Made by a program: the position numbers and the translations under genes. A stretch of DNA of 64,000 nt from the NCBI GenBank assembly GCA_018340805.1, contig JACMZG010001913.1:20238197-20302196 (forward strand), read 5' to 3'. This document shows positions 10,575 through 22,079 of this stretch, piece by piece. Source of the stretch: Microvelia longipes. Its lineage: Eukaryota > Arthropoda > Insecta > Hemiptera > Veliidae. A model generated the notes under the pieces. The model did no database searches. It saw nothing but the letters and a program-made list of their open reading frames with translations, and was not told the origin of the DNA. Position 1 is the first letter of the stretch, and each line of letters opens with the position of its first letter.

Positions 10575-10800
10575 CTCGTTTAGAGCCTTGGGGGTCATCA
10601 GGGATAACCCCTGCGGGAACAACCTCGGGTGGTAGTAGCAACCGTTACGCTCAAAGTATATTCTAAAGCTGGCGATATTTTATCTAAACAATAATCTTCT
10701 ATAAACTGAGAGCGTAACCTGGGATGCGAACCCCAGACCTCCGTGGGTGTCAAAGGTCAGTGTAAAGACTAACGCCTTAACGACTTCGGATACGGATAAT
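10575..10800 (-). mobile_element. tRNA-derived SINE, copy 1
   Basis: On the minus strand the segment begins with a tRNA-like head: a D-arm-like stretch near 10800, then a B box reading GGTTCGCATCC (complement at 10727-10737). It continues through 'gttacgctctcagtttata' to a tail with 'ggttgctactacc'. The same order occurs on the plus strand at 16770-16995. A tRNA-type pol III promoter plus an unrelated tail repeated in two copies is the SINE signature. Its length and exact ends are uncertain. Confidence 0.65.
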
Positions 10801-10976
10801 TTAAAATATAATTTATTTTTTTAGGTTTCAGTAGCGCGAATAAAAGTTGCTACATATAGCACATAATAAAAGTGGCCACAATAAAAGTTCACTTAATACA
10901 TGGCAAAATGCCACGTAATAAAAAATAATAATAAAACAAAAAAGAATACAAACCACCAACATAAAATTAACTCCAT

Positions 10977-11112
10977 CAGTAGCCCATAACGTGTGTCAAG
11001 GTATGTCAAACTGTAAAATAATTAAAGTTCATCGCATAATCATTGATAGAAATTGCAAAATTAGTGACTTTTTTACACTTTGACATACCTTAACACACGT
11101 TATACACTACTG
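10977..11112. mobile_element. MITE with about 35-bp inverted repeats
   Basis: The left end cagtagcccataacgtgtgt and the arm continuing 'caaggtatgtcaaa' return inverted at 11076-11112 (tttgacataccttaacacac then gttatacactactg). Non-coding. Confidence 0.8.
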
Positions 11113-11529
11113 TGTCTAATCTTATGGCAGTCCCAAAATGAAACTTTGTGGACATTTTACTAACAGTTTAAGCTCTTTTTAGGGTATTTTTTTTTAAATT
11201 TTAAACATTTTCTTTTTGAGATATTAGCATTTTTATTTTATATTTGCTCATAATAAAAACTTGTAACATATTATCCATAAGTATGTAGAATGTATTTGAA
11301 AGGGCAAAGTTTAAGCTTTCAAACGCCACCAAAATAAAAATCATTGCTCACGCAGAATTTTAGATACAGCCATTTTTTGAATAATTCACCACCCTACTGC
11401 GGCAATATGGCTGCACCAAAAGAGGCAAACCTGAATTTTTTTCTTTATGTGCCCACCTGTCAGCCAAGTTATATTAAAATTGGAGATATCATGTGTTTTT
11501 ACTGGTGTTGATTTCATATCATGACCCGT

Positions 11530-11605
11530 ATGATTATTATACTTGAAAAGTATAATAATAACTTATAATACATAATTATTATACTTGAAAAGAATAATAA
11601 TAACT
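11530..11605. repeat. Tandem pair of palindromic units
   Basis: The unit attattatacttgaaaag plus 'ataataataact' occurs twice in tandem. Each copy is partly self-complementary. Confidence 0.6.
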
Positions 11606-12342
11606 GAAACCAGTACCGTAATCTCATTAAAATCGTATAATGGGACAGAAAGGATCTTAATTATTTAATAAAATAACGTAAAACATAACGAAACTCGATA
11701 ACTGCACACAAGGATCAATAAAAAATTTTGTCGTGCCGATCAACTTGAAATTGCTCCTGCCGGATGGTGCTTTATTGGCTGGATGAGAATAAGATTAACT
11801 TATACCAAGATGAACTAAACTGTAAGCACCCACAAGTAGTATGCTGTTGCATTTGCAGAGCGTTTTTGACATTAATTTTTTAATATTTTATAGCATCAGG
11901 AGGGTTAATTCATATATACGTAAATCGACTTAGCGCGCAAAAACTTACGAGATCTACTAAACTTATACAAAAAGTATATGCATCTCTTTTTCGACTCGCA
12001 TTTATTTAAATTTGTTCTAGATATTTATGCCAACAGAGATACCACTTGTGATCCTTATCGGTTGAAAAAAGTAACCTGTAACCATCGACTACTAATATAA
12101 TCAAATAAACAGTACAAAGTTACAGTAACTTATATAAACTTTATTATACATTACAACACACAAACAATGCACTAAAAGCCGATAATGATTGATTTATTAT
12201 AACCTTAACACACTCTTAGAGGAGGTTTGAATTAAGTTGCAGAGAGTCCTAAAGAGATGTTTCAAGCCCATCAATGTATTGAGATATGATTTATCTTTAT
12301 GCCAGTATTAACGATTTATTATTTGTTTTATTTAAATTTTAG

Positions 12343-12446
12343 ATGCATATTAGGTGAATACAGGAAACAGAATTGTGCAGGGGGTCTTCACTGGAACAAT
12401 AGGAGACAAATCTGTGACTGGCCGAGCGAAGCTAAATGCTCTTCGG
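12343..12446 (+). CDS. Cht10: Chitinase exon, second half of CBM14-1
   Basis: The peptide CILGEYRKQNCAGGLHWNNR continues with QICDWPSEAKCSS and supplies the remaining four Cys and the aromatic 'GLHWN' and 'CDWP' motifs of CBM14. Acceptor TTTTAG, donor GTAATA. The intron splits the domain between its second and third Cys. Confidence 0.9.
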
Positions 12447-12909
12447 GTAATATGAGATACATTTAATTTTATTGCAATATACATATGTATTGATTTATAA
12501 CATATATTGCATGGTTGATACTTTAAATAAATACCATGGATTTTACGGAATTTCCTATTGAAAATTTCGATATCCTCATGCTAGGTCGCATGTTATTACG
12601 GTCGAGTACACTAGACGCATTTGGTCGAATTAGGTGTACATAAAACAAATTTAGTATATTTCTTTAATTTAAAACTATGTGTTTGGTCAATCAACTAAAT
12701 TTCTATCTATAATAGTTCTTATGATATTTAAGTTTAAAATATAATAGCCGTGCACTTCCGGCACTTTGTTTTATCCGATATATAATATTTTGTATCGAAT
12801 AAAACAAGCTGACCTGTGTGGTATGTTGTTCTATTTTATTCATATATGGATAAGGTAGGCCGCAGTTTTTAAACAAGTTATTTTATTTGGTTTATACGAT
12901 TAATTTCAG
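12447..12909 (+). other. Chitinase intron
   Basis: AT-rich, donor GTAATA, acceptor TTTCAG. Nothing recognised inside. Confidence 0.7.
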
Positions 12910-13070
12910 ATTCACAAGTTGGAACGACGAGTACGACTTCTTGGTGGTCACCTGAACCCACGACTACAACAAGGCCAACCTCAACAGTTTGGTGGACAGA
13001 GAAACCAACCACCAGACCTACAGAATGGACTACAACAAGGAGACCCATGCAGCCACCTGCTCCAGCTCCG
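12910..13070 (+). CDS. Cht10: Chitinase exon, Thr/Trp/Pro linker
   Basis: Fifty-four codons starting DSQVGTTSTTSWWSPEPTTT and ending MQPPAPAP, with three WW or EW pairs among Thr/Pro. It is an extracellular linker between CBM14-1 and CBM14-2 and resembles the 8147-8383 linker. The donor is GTCAGT in phase 0. Confidence 0.87.
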
Positions 13071-13664
13071 GTCAGTAGTCTACTAGTCCTATAGGATCTA
13101 AAATAGTACAGATTGAGTAATCATAGAAGTACAATGGGACCCATGTGTGATATTTTTTTATGTTTAAACTCTCTAGCATAAACCCAGTTGGAGTTTTTCA
13201 TGACAAAGACACTTGTTGAAACCACTCAGGTCACCTCCAGTGCCTAAGACGGCTCGTTCTGTAGATATCTTGGTTTTAATTGTTCAGATCAAGACAATAC
13301 TTATCAAAAATACACCTAAATTGAAACACAATGCACCTACAATTGCTTAAAAGTAGACGAGGATGAGTAAACAAGTCCCTCAATCATTTTTGATTCCTTA
13401 CAAAATACGCGAAGGGCTTTAGAATCTAATGTGCTGTTTTCAACTCAAGCCAGTAAACTTTTTTGTCGTTGTTAGTGACCTCTGAAACATACTGTGGAAC
13501 TCAGAAGTTCGACTCCCACAATAAAACCTATCCCATTACCTTTTTTCCAAAGGAAATGACACTGTAAATACGGAAAAGAGAAACTATGATTTATTCATAA
13601 AATATAAAGAAATGTAATCAATGTAATATTTTGTCGGGCTAATCTATGAGCAAGAGTTGCCACT

Positions 13665-14059
13665 ACAGTCTATCGTTTAATTTAAAAATTTTGACAGTTC
13701 AGTTTAGACACCACTGATTCTTAAGAAAAAAAATCCCTACAAGAAGGAAGCGGGAAAAAACTATGTAAACAAATCAGGTTATTTTACCCGTATTTTCTTA
13801 GCGATGTTTTTTTTACATTTCTTTTGTGTGGTTTTATTTTAAAATATTATTTTTAAGATTAATTTGAAAGTAATTTTCAAATGACAAGAACCACAAACAA
13901 AGTTAACGATTGCCGGGAAGAAGGTTTTTTCCCTACAGTGGTTATTGTGGTAGGGATTTTTTTCTCTTTTTAAGTGAGAGGTTGGCAGCGGCTTCTCTGA
14001 TTGGTCAATCCCCAAAATATTTATGACCTTGGGGATTTTTAAACTAAACGATAGACTGT
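13665..14059. mobile_element. MITE-like element, about 395 bp
   Basis: The termini acagtctatcgtttaa...aaat and atttttaaa.taaacgatagactgt are inverted repeats of about 25 bp. The interior has two further inverted stretches (aatccctac near 13731 and gtagggatttttt near 13952). No coding frame. Confidence 0.75.
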
Positions 14060-14193
14060 AATTTACATTTTCACCTCTACATAGATCATACTCATGTAAA
14101 ATGACATGTGCATGTCAGGAGTAAAGGCATCACGTGAAGTAATTTATAAGTAGTAGATGTGCTTTGTAACCTCTACGTAGTATTCAAATTTCT

Positions 14194-14887
14194 AAGGGTG
14201 TGTTTGCGAGTGTGACCGGTTAGATTGAATTGGTCAGCCGCCTTGACCAATTCATATTCTACCCCTTGCACCTAAGTGACCGCAGTTAAGTTGGCGAACT
14301 ATTTTTGATCTTTTCTTGAGATCAATGATAGGTAACATCGCGGTTTACGGTATAACCTTTTACCAACAACGTACTTGCCTTTGATTACGCTTTTTTTATG
14401 GTTGTTATGTGTGTTATCTTGTTCATCTTTGTCTTGTGTTGATGTTTATTAATCCTACTTGAGCAATAGGTCTGCAACTACAGGCTTTATTCTATCTCAT
14501 TATCGCTCAATTTGATGGATCAACTGAAACTTATTAACCTCACGGTTCAACTGAAACTTATTAACATCAACGTATTGTAACGTTAAAATAAATACGTTTC
14601 TTTTATTTAGGCGAAAAAACAAAAAGAAAAGAAACAAAAATAGGTAAAACTGACAAAAATGTTGGTAGACCTGAATACAAGTGACCCACCTTTTTTCGGT
14701 CACTTTGATCAGCAATGTCACCAAAGACTATTCTGGTCTCTTCTTCAGTTCTGAGTACTCCGTGATGCCACCTTGATTTTTGAGATACGCCCACCAAGTA
14801 ACTCCGCCTACTAACCGGGAACAACATGCTGAAAACGGCCCTTTGGTCAGAACGGTCTGATTGGTCACAACTCGCAAACCTACCCTT
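14194..14887. mobile_element. Inverted-repeat element, about 690 bp
   Basis: The left end aagggtgtgtttgcgagt matches the inverted right end (actcgcaaacctaccctt) with few differences. Both are followed inward by a 'gaccggt/ggtcac' stretch. A minus-strand frame of 74 codons at 14603-14827 is not recognised and may be a captured or chance frame. Confidence 0.7.
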
Positions 14888-15000
14888 AATTAAGTATGAA
14901 ATAAGGAACTATAATACTAATAGACAAATAATTATAAAGGCATTTTAAACTTCAATCTGCGGAAAAATTCCTTGTGAGATGAATTTCAGTATACACCTCT

Positions 15001-16245
15001 TTTATGGTGTTTTAATGAACATGTTAAAAAGTCGACATTGATATCGTGACGGCTTAAAAAGTTATAAGGGTCAAAAGCTCGCGAAAATCAGTTTTTCGGA
15101 AATACCTCGCATCCTATAGGTTGGAGGTATTGACCTCAACCTTAATTGTAAGGTTTTTATACAAACAAATATCTTCCGAAAATGTCTTTAGTAATTTTTT
15201 GTAGAGTGAACCGTTTTTGGACGAGAGTGCTGAGCAAGCGAGTATATCACACTAACATAGGGTAATGTATACCGTTTCCTAGTGTCAATGAAGACCAAAA
15301 AATGGTGTTTGCCAGAAAAAATATTAGGGACAAGCTCAACTTTTACCAAATTTTAGTGGAATATGGAAGTTTCCTTCAAAAGTCCCTACCTCTCACTCTG
15401 GAGCTTTTTGGGGGGCTCAAAAAACAGTCCCACATTTTGACTTAAAAAAATAAGGAAGGTACAATAAGCAATATAATTTTAGCATAGGAGTTGAGAATGA
15501 GGGGGAGGGTGGTAACGCATTCTGGAGAAGGTATTTTATTAATATAAATTACTTTTTGGTTAAGATGTAATAAATAATAAACCTAAAGGACCCTAAAAAA
15601 AAATTATCACAGTTGCTGAACTAAAATAATGCTTTATATCACTATTTAGGACTAAAATGGTATGAATACCCAGCAATTAATCATAAATTAATGATTTTGG
15701 TACCCTTGACCACAATCAAGTTGTATTTAGAGGACCAACTTGATACGATCAAATTTTAAAATTCTTCGATAGTTGGGCCATTTTTAAAGGCTAATATTAA
15801 CCTCTAGCATTTACTGACTTTGATAATATTGGTATTGTTGAAAGCAGAATTTTTTAACCTAAAAAGTTTTCCATAAAACTATAATGTTTTTGAGTGATAG
15901 TTGAAAAACCGAAACAAGTCGGACTTTTTGGAGAAAAATCACAATAGAAGTGGCCTAAAATCTGGAAAAAGATGAACTTGTCCCTAAACCATACTCTAGT
16001 GTGCATTATACTCGCTTTCTCAATGCTCACGTTGGAAGACTGATAACTCTACAAAAAATACAAGAGACATTTTTGGTAGATAATTGTATGAGGAATAATT
16101 ATTATTATGACCCTCATTTATCTTTAAGCCATATGTGGCGAGATATTTGCGAAAATCTAATTTACCTGTGATCTTTTTTACCCTTGTAACTTTCTAAGCC
16201 TGTACGATATCAATGAAGATTTTTAACATTAAAACACCATAATAA
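15001..16245. mobile_element. Large imperfect foldback element, about 1.25 kb
   Basis: The outer left sequence tttatggtgttttaatg and the following 'ttgatatcgt...ggcttaaaaagtta.aagggt' return inverted at 16178-16245. The arms extend inward for roughly 300-400 bp, including 'agcgagtatat' on the left and 'atatactcgct'-like sequence on the right near 16010. The arms are diverged, so the insertion is old. No coding frame was found. Confidence 0.7.
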
Positions 16246-16277
16246 AGGAAAATGATGATTACTTGTCCAAAAGTCTG

Positions 16278-16281
<4 letters not shown>

Positions 16282-16373
<92 letters not shown>
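16282..16373. repeat. (TA)n microsatellite
   Basis: Nearly uninterrupted TA dinucleotides with single-base breaks, followed by a short TG run. Reading frames across it are artefacts of the repeat. Confidence 0.95.
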
Positions 16374-16376
<3 letters not shown>

Positions 16377-16478
16377 TGCGTGTGTGTGTGATTGCGTCTT
16401 TGAAATGTGTTGAATGTAATATTTTAATTATATATAAATGAAATAAATATATTGTATATAAATGTATTATGACTTCAG

Positions 16479-16656
16479 ATCGAAGCTGTGTGTACAAATG
16501 GGCAGTACTATCCTGTGCCCGGAACTTGTGATAGATTTTACCAATGTGTTAACGGTATCATGATAGAACAGAGCTGCGCACCCGGGCTCCAATGGAACGC
16601 GGACTCAGCTATTTGTGATTGGGCTTTCACTGTCAACTGTAATGTTAATTTTAGAT
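16479..16656 (+). CDS. Cht10: Chitinase exon, CBM14-2
   Basis: A complete chitin-binding peritrophin-A domain in one exon. It starts IEAVCTNGQYYPVPGTCDRF, has six Cys in CBM14 spacing, and contains the aromatic 'GLQWN' and 'CDWA' motifs. Phase 0 at the acceptor and phase 1 at the donor GTAAGT. CBM14-1 and CBM14-3, in contrast, are each split by an intron, at different points. Confidence 0.93.
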
Positions 16657-16769
16657 GTAAGTAAATAAGTTGTTATTTCTGTTTTGTAACATGTCGTTCT
16701 GTCGTTGGTGTCATTTAATTATTCTTTATTTAATTATTGGTGTAATTTAGTCTTATTCTAGTTTTTTAA

Positions 16770-16995
16770 GCCGTTTGTTAAAGCGTTTTTATATAAACCT
16801 TGACACCACGTTGGTCTGCGGTTCGCATCCTATTTTACGCTCTTAGTTTATACAAGATGTTTATTAAATGTATACATAAACTTTTTAACTTTAAGAAATC
16901 CTTAAAGCGTTTTGGTTGCCCCTACTACCTGAGGTAGTTTCATAGTGTTTGTCCCTTATGGGCCGCAAGGCTTCTAATGGGCAGTATTATTATTA
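16770..16995 (+). mobile_element. tRNA-derived SINE, copy 2
   Basis: The B box GGTTCGCATCC is at about 16819-16829, preceded by a tRNA-like head (gttaaagcgttt...ccttgacaccacg) and followed by 'ttacgctcttagtttata'. The tail has 'ggttgcccctactacctgag' and 'gggccgcaaggcttctaa'. The order matches the minus-strand copy at 10575-10800. A continuation into 17000-17380 cannot be excluded. Confidence 0.65.
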
Positions 16996-17384
16996 TAATT
17001 TTGTATCCAACTTCCAATTATTCTAGGGGGGCCATCCGGGGCTAGGCACGTCAAGTAGATACTTGATGAAGAGCAGGTAAGACTACTTGAGAAGTAACGT
17101 GGTTCATGGATACCTGTTTGGAGATATGAGTCCATTAAAGCTGTAATGCTAAGTCCAAACGGTGAAGTCGTAAGTTCACAATTAATAGTGACCAGAAATG
17201 CATCGATGTATTGACGGATATAGCCTAACTACCCGATCCAAGGCGTTAGATTTTAATTTGTTAATAACAAATAAAATTACTAGTATGCATATGTCTGGGG
17301 GGGGGGGGTTAATGAAGTTACAAATTAGCTTGTTCCGCATGTACCTCGGGTTCGGAACAACCCGCACTGCAAATTATTAAAAGT

Positions 17385-17389
17385 ATTAT
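17385..17389. repeat. Target-site duplication (left) of the BEL/Pao element
   Basis: ATTAT directly outside the left LTR, repeated at 24807-24811 outside the right LTR. Confidence 0.85.
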
Positions 17390-17947
17390 TGTAGGATATT
17401 TAAGAACAAATCTCTACGCCCTATGATTAGAGGGAGAGAGGGGGTAGAGATAAAGAGTTTGAGATAAAGGCAATATTAATAATTGAGATAGAGTGTAATT
17501 ATAGCAATCCGTGGCTTACTTGATTTGAAAGAAGACGTGACGTGAAGTTGACCAGGCCTGGTGAAGCTGAAGGTATCCAAAATTGACCGGAAGCACGGTG
17601 TACACAGCACAACAGAGCACAGATTGATATTTAGTTTACGCGACCACAACAGCACTGATTTCGGCACACGGAAAGTTAAGAAATGAAAATAATAATAGTT
17701 TATAATAAAATAGTGAGATATAATATGATAACACTCGGAGAGGAAGAGGTAAAGAGAACGAACTAAACGGGATCGAGGTTGGTAAAATACAAGATGGCGA
17801 GGAAAAGTGTGTGGAAAAAGAGCGGGAAAGGTTAGGAAAATGCGGGAAAACACGAAGTTACATAATTAAACATAAGAGCGCAGCAGCATACGGGGATACA
17901 GTGCACTCTATCGAATATATAAGGAAAAAAAGATCAAATACTTAACA
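17390..17947 (-). repeat. 3' LTR of the BEL/Pao retrotransposon
   Basis: A 558-bp terminal repeat beginning TGTAGGAT and ending CTTAACA, so it has TG...CA ends. It is the 3' LTR because the coding strand is minus. Just inside it, the minus strand carries a purine run (ggtggggggtt) that fits the polypurine tract. Aligned by eye with the other LTR it shows one substitution and six short indels. Confidence 0.92.
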
Positions 17948-18175
17948 AACCCCCCACCGAAACCTATGGTTTCAGAAGAGGAGCAAAAGAAAAGAGACTT
18001 TTGCAAAACGAAGTTAACAAAATCAACAGCATCCAGCTGAAATAAAATTTGAAGAAGAAAATAAAAGAAAAGAATCTCTTAGAAATAAATCGACAAACCT
18101 TCAAAAGTCGAAAAAAGAAGAAAGAAAAACGAATGAAAATAAACCACTAATAAGAGAGAGACAAAGAAAAGAAAA

Positions 18176-19326
18176 TTACTTCGAAGGGAGCGGTGCCAGC
18201 TTGACCACTGGGCGCAAATATTCTCCCTCAGCTGTCCTGATTGTAACCACACGGACAACATTATCCTTGCCGGGGTGAACTTTTACTATTTTTCCTTTAC
18301 TCCAGCAGAGGGGAGGGGCTTTGTTGTCTCGAAGAAGGACAAGATCCCCTTCCTTCACATTAGTTTCATTCTTCGTCCACTTTTGACGTTGAGTGAGAGT
18401 TGAGAGGTATTCATTCCTCCATCGTTTCCAAATGGATTGAGTGATCTGACGTAAAAGTTGCCATTGCGATAACCGGTTGGTAGGTATGTCAGTATGATCT
18501 AACTCAGGCACAGCAGTAAGTGCGCATCCTATTAAAAAGTGTCCAGGAGTGAGGACTTCTATTTCTGAAGGGTCAGATGAGAGAGGGCAAAGAGGACGAG
18601 AGTTTAACACCGCCTCAACCTTATCAAAGATGGTGGTCAGCTGTTCGTAGGTAAGACGATGTTCTCCAACTACTCTCCGTAAGAGGTGTTTAGCAGATTT
18701 TATACCTGCTTCCCAAATTCCTCCGAAATGAGGAGCAGCAGGAGGATTAAAATTCCACGTGATGGACTGGTTGGCTAAATAGTTACTTATAGTATCACCG
18801 GTAGCAGGTCGAGCAAAGAACTCTTGTACTTCTGATAGGTACCGATGTGCTCCAACGTAGTTAGTGCCAATCACTATATACCACTGAGCACTTTCCCTGC
18901 GACTGGTAAACCTATCAAAAGCAGCGAGGAAAGCTTCAGTGGACAGGTCAGACACTATTTCTAAGTGCACCGCCTTCGTAGAGAAACAAATAAAAGGCAC
19001 AGGTAGGCTTTATAGACCGGAGCTTTCTTACGCATGCTCTCTTTTACTGTAAATGGACCACCGAAGTCGGTCCCAACCACAGTAAACGGACGAGATTCGT
19101 TAACGCGAGCAAGAGGCAAGTCACTCATATGGGGTTGAATCACTTGAGTGCGCATCTTAGCACATGGTAAGCACTTAGATAGACGGGATCGAATAGCTTG
19201 TCTGGCCGAGAGAATCCAGAACTTGCGTTGAATGGCCGACTGAAGTGCACGAGGTCCAGAATGAAGAAGTCTGAGGTGTTCATGATCTATAAGACGGTGA
19301 GTAAACACACTTTTCTTAGGCAGCAA
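18176..19326 (-). pseudogene. BEL/Pao integrase (broken)
   Basis: Two overlapping minus-strand frames (18961-19326 and 18176-19000). The first has the His-rich zinc-binding part (HLRLLHSGPRAL), followed by the start of the catalytic core (VVGTDFGGPF). The second has the rest of the core, the DUF-like C-terminal part with 'LTPGHFLIG', and the terminal beta domain (GDLVLLRDN). Around 18870-18905 the segment expected to hold the second catalytic Asp is out of frame, apparently from two compensating indels. Not functional as read. Confidence 0.85.
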
Positions 19327-19364
19327 GATCGGATGTTTGGCATTATCGGTGAGGTTAGCGTGAG

Positions 19365-20165
19365 TCAGCCTGCCCCCACCCTAAGGACACCGGAACTGTA
19401 CAGAAAAGGGGAGAGAGAGCGAAGCTTACGGGAGCAGTCCTTGCCTTTACTCAGATTAGATATGTCAGATGCAAAGTGTTTTTGTTGAACAATCTTACTT
19501 AAGCACTGCACAGACTGTTCTAATTCATTAGCACTGAGCGGACCCTGCTTAGATGGTAAAGACGTAGATAAATTATTACGAGCACGCAAAAGCCATGCAG
19601 TAATGCGAATAATTCGTTGAAAGGAAGAATATCTAGAAAAGATAAAACATTCTTCAGGGTCATTTTCTTCCACCACGAAAACAGAAGCTGACGAGGGCTT
19701 CATCTCTGGTAGGTCAGAAATGACGTGTTCAGGGCTGCTTAAAGGCCAGTTTTCAACTGACAGACTTAACCATGGAGGTCCTGAAAACCAAAGCGGATGT
19801 GAAGAAATTTGCTGTGGCATTAGTCCTCGACTGGCGCAGTCCGCAGGATTGTCCGGGGTTCCCACATGATACCAAAGACTTGGATTTAAAATAGATGTAA
19901 TTTCGATTACTCTATTAGCAACAAATTGTTTTAAGAGGTGTGGAGGCGTTTTTAGCCAGGCTAGAACTACAGAAGAGTCAGTAAACGCCATTATTCGAGC
20001 AAGATTGCACCTAGAGCTGAAGAGAGGGAGACACACTTTAAAGAGGTTAGAAAGAAGAAGAGCGCCACACAACTCCAAACGAGGCACTGAGAGGGTTTTA
20101 AGAGGAGCCACACGAGATTTGGCTAATATTATGTGAGTAAAAGAAGAAGCATCACAATTTTTCAC
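19365..20165 (-). pseudogene. BEL/Pao RNase H and connection region (partial)
   Basis: A 266-codon frame with 'LSVPRLELCGALL', 'AFTDSSVVLAWL' and 'NPADCASRG', the hallmarks of the RNase H segment in BEL/Pao polyproteins. It is separated from the reverse transcriptase and the integrase by frame breaks. Confidence 0.85.
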
Positions 20166-20248
20166 GTGAAGGTAGATTACTGCTGCGTATCCTCGTTCAC
20201 TAGCATCAGAAAAGCCAAAAGATAGTGGTCAGCACGGCTTTCACCTAA

Positions 20249-20979
20249 TCAAACGAGGATGTGAACAGCTGAAAGAGCAGAGAAATTGCTAATGAAGGTA
20301 TTCCAGATTTGTTGTAGATGGTCAGGGATGGTTTCATCCCACCCTACTCCTGCTAACCATAATTGTTGAATAAGAAATTTAGCAACTATAACAACTGGAG
20401 AGAGCCAGCCCATCGGGTCATACAATTTAGAGATGTCCGACAAAATTTCCCGTTTTGTAGTTCGGGAGTTAAGGGCAGTGATTTTGTAGCTAAAATCATC
20501 AGTCGCTGGATTCCACTGCAGTCCAAGAACTTTGATTCGATAATCGTCTTCTACTGCGTCGAAAGAAAGAGGTGCTAAAACTTGATCTGAAGGAAGAGAG
20601 GAAGTTAAAGCTGGGTGGTTAGAAATCCACTTGTGAAGCTCGAAACCAGCTTTCGAAAAGACTGAGATTAAATCAGACTGTAGCTTTAAGGCTTTGTTTA
20701 CATTTGATTCACCACTTATCACATCATCCAAATACATCTCTTCTTCAAAACTTGAGTCACGCGAGGTAGAGAATGAGTCTCATCAGCTGCAAGCTGCAGG
20801 AGAGTCCTACATGCTAGATAAGAGGATGACCGAAGACCCCAAGTTACAACTGTAAGTTCATACACCGACACTTCATCTTCAGGAGAGTAACGCCAAAGTA
20901 TTCTTTGAAATTTAGTTTGATCTGGAAGAACTTTAATCTGCCGATACATCTTAGTGATATCAGCAGTAAAGGCAACCAC
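20249..20979 (-). pseudogene. BEL/Pao reverse transcriptase (two frames)
   Basis: 20719-20979 has 'FTADITKMYRQI', the first catalytic Asp motif. 20249-20737 starts MYLDDVISG, the YxDD catalytic box, followed by the thumb segment with 'LYDPMGWLSPV'. The frames overlap by some 20 bp, meaning one frameshift lies just before the catalytic box. Confidence 0.88.
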
Positions 20980-21918
20980 ATGAAATCTGAACTTTAAGAT
21001 TATATGGACTATGTCCTGCTGAAGCTTAGGACCTGTATGAAGGATCGAATTCAGAGACAGGCCTGAATTAGAAGAGGCTGATCGTTGAATACTACTCTTG
21101 TTTTAGTTGTTGGACTTGAGGGATTAAACACGGCATGATGCGGAATGAAGTATGAAGCAGTTAAGGAACTAACATTTATTTTCCGCATATGACCAGAATC
21201 TTCATAGTCGCGCATAGCTGAATGGTAGGATTCCTTGAGAGCGGGTATTTATTAAGTTTTCTTCTGTACTTAAAAGACATCGCATAGAATAACCGAAGTT
21301 ACCACCGAGTAGGTGATAATTATCCTTAAGAAGAATAGGAACTACGTACCGTCCGTCTTTATCACGATAATGAGAACTAAAGATTTGTTCACATAATTCA
21401 GATTCCGGATCCACGATCTTTTGAGAGGGAGGTTGTTCTATTTCCCAAAATCTTTTGAGATTCATCGAGTTGAACTTCTGACACAAAGGCAGAGAGACGC
21501 ATCGGAGAGGAGATTGATCCCATAATTATCCATCCGAATAAGCTAGGTAAAGCACTGGGTAAACCATCACCACCGGGTTTAGGATGACCTTTACAAATAA
21601 GAGGAAATAATTCTGCACCGATAATTCCATTAGAGGCGCAGCTTCATCGAAGTGAGGGTCAGCAAGAGGAAGATGAGAGAAATTATTTTTTACATTTTCC
21701 GGAAGAGAAGTACCTGGAAGTAGACCAGATAAATTATCCATAATAACCACTTGAGTAGTAAGTAGAGGAGCAAGTAAAAGACGAGGTTTTATTACAACTG
21801 TAGCAATATCCTTCCGTTGGGTAACATCAGTTTGCCCTAACCCTGTTACAACAATATCAGTCTTTTTACATGGTAACTGTAATTTCGAGAAGAATTTCTT
21901 AGTGAGAAATGAGAGCAC
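20980..21918 (-). pseudogene. BEL/Pao spacer between protease and reverse transcriptase (broken)
   Basis: Frames 21202-21486 (with 'FWEIEQPPSQKIV', a conserved BEL/Pao phrase before RT) and 21526-21918 cover this stretch, with stops and shifts between them. Confidence 0.7.
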
Positions 21919-22043
21919 TGTGAACCAGAGTCAACCAGTACTCGAGCATTAATAAAGGAACCTGAATAATCCTGTACGTGTACTACAGCAGTCCCCAAGA
22001 ACAGTAGATGGCGATGTAGCAGACTGTAGAGACACAGAACCAA
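21846..22043 (-). pseudogene. BEL/Pao aspartic protease (fragment)
   Basis: The minus-strand frame has 'ARVLVDSGSQCSHF', the retropepsin active site (D-S-G), preceded by the expected 'TAVVHVQDYSG'. It is frameshifted relative to both sides. Confidence 0.8.
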
Positions 22044-22079
22044 AGTGATTAGACGATGAAGAGGAAGAGTTAATGTCTA

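Larger units (their letters stand above)
10516..12342 (+). other. Chitinase intron
   Basis: Donor GTTGGA, acceptor TTTTAG. It holds a minus-strand tRNA-derived SINE (about 10575-10800), a MITE (10977-11112), a fragment shared with 3095-3235 (about 11300-11370), and a duplicated palindromic block at 11530-11605. 11610-12340 shows nothing recognised. Confidence 0.75.
13071..16478 (+). other. Chitinase intron with three inverted-repeat elements
   Basis: Donor GTCAGT, acceptor TTCAG. It contains inverted-repeat elements at 13665-14059, 14194-14887 and 15001-16245, followed by a (TA)n tract. 13071-13660 shows nothing recognised. Confidence 0.75.

Noticed and set aside
10700..10800. A functional tRNA gene
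   Set aside because: The B box is present, but the acceptor and anticodon stems do not close; a SINE head explains it better.
14603..14827. Minus-strand 74-codon frame inside an inverted-repeat element
   Set aside because: Not recognised as transposase or any host protein; probably chance.
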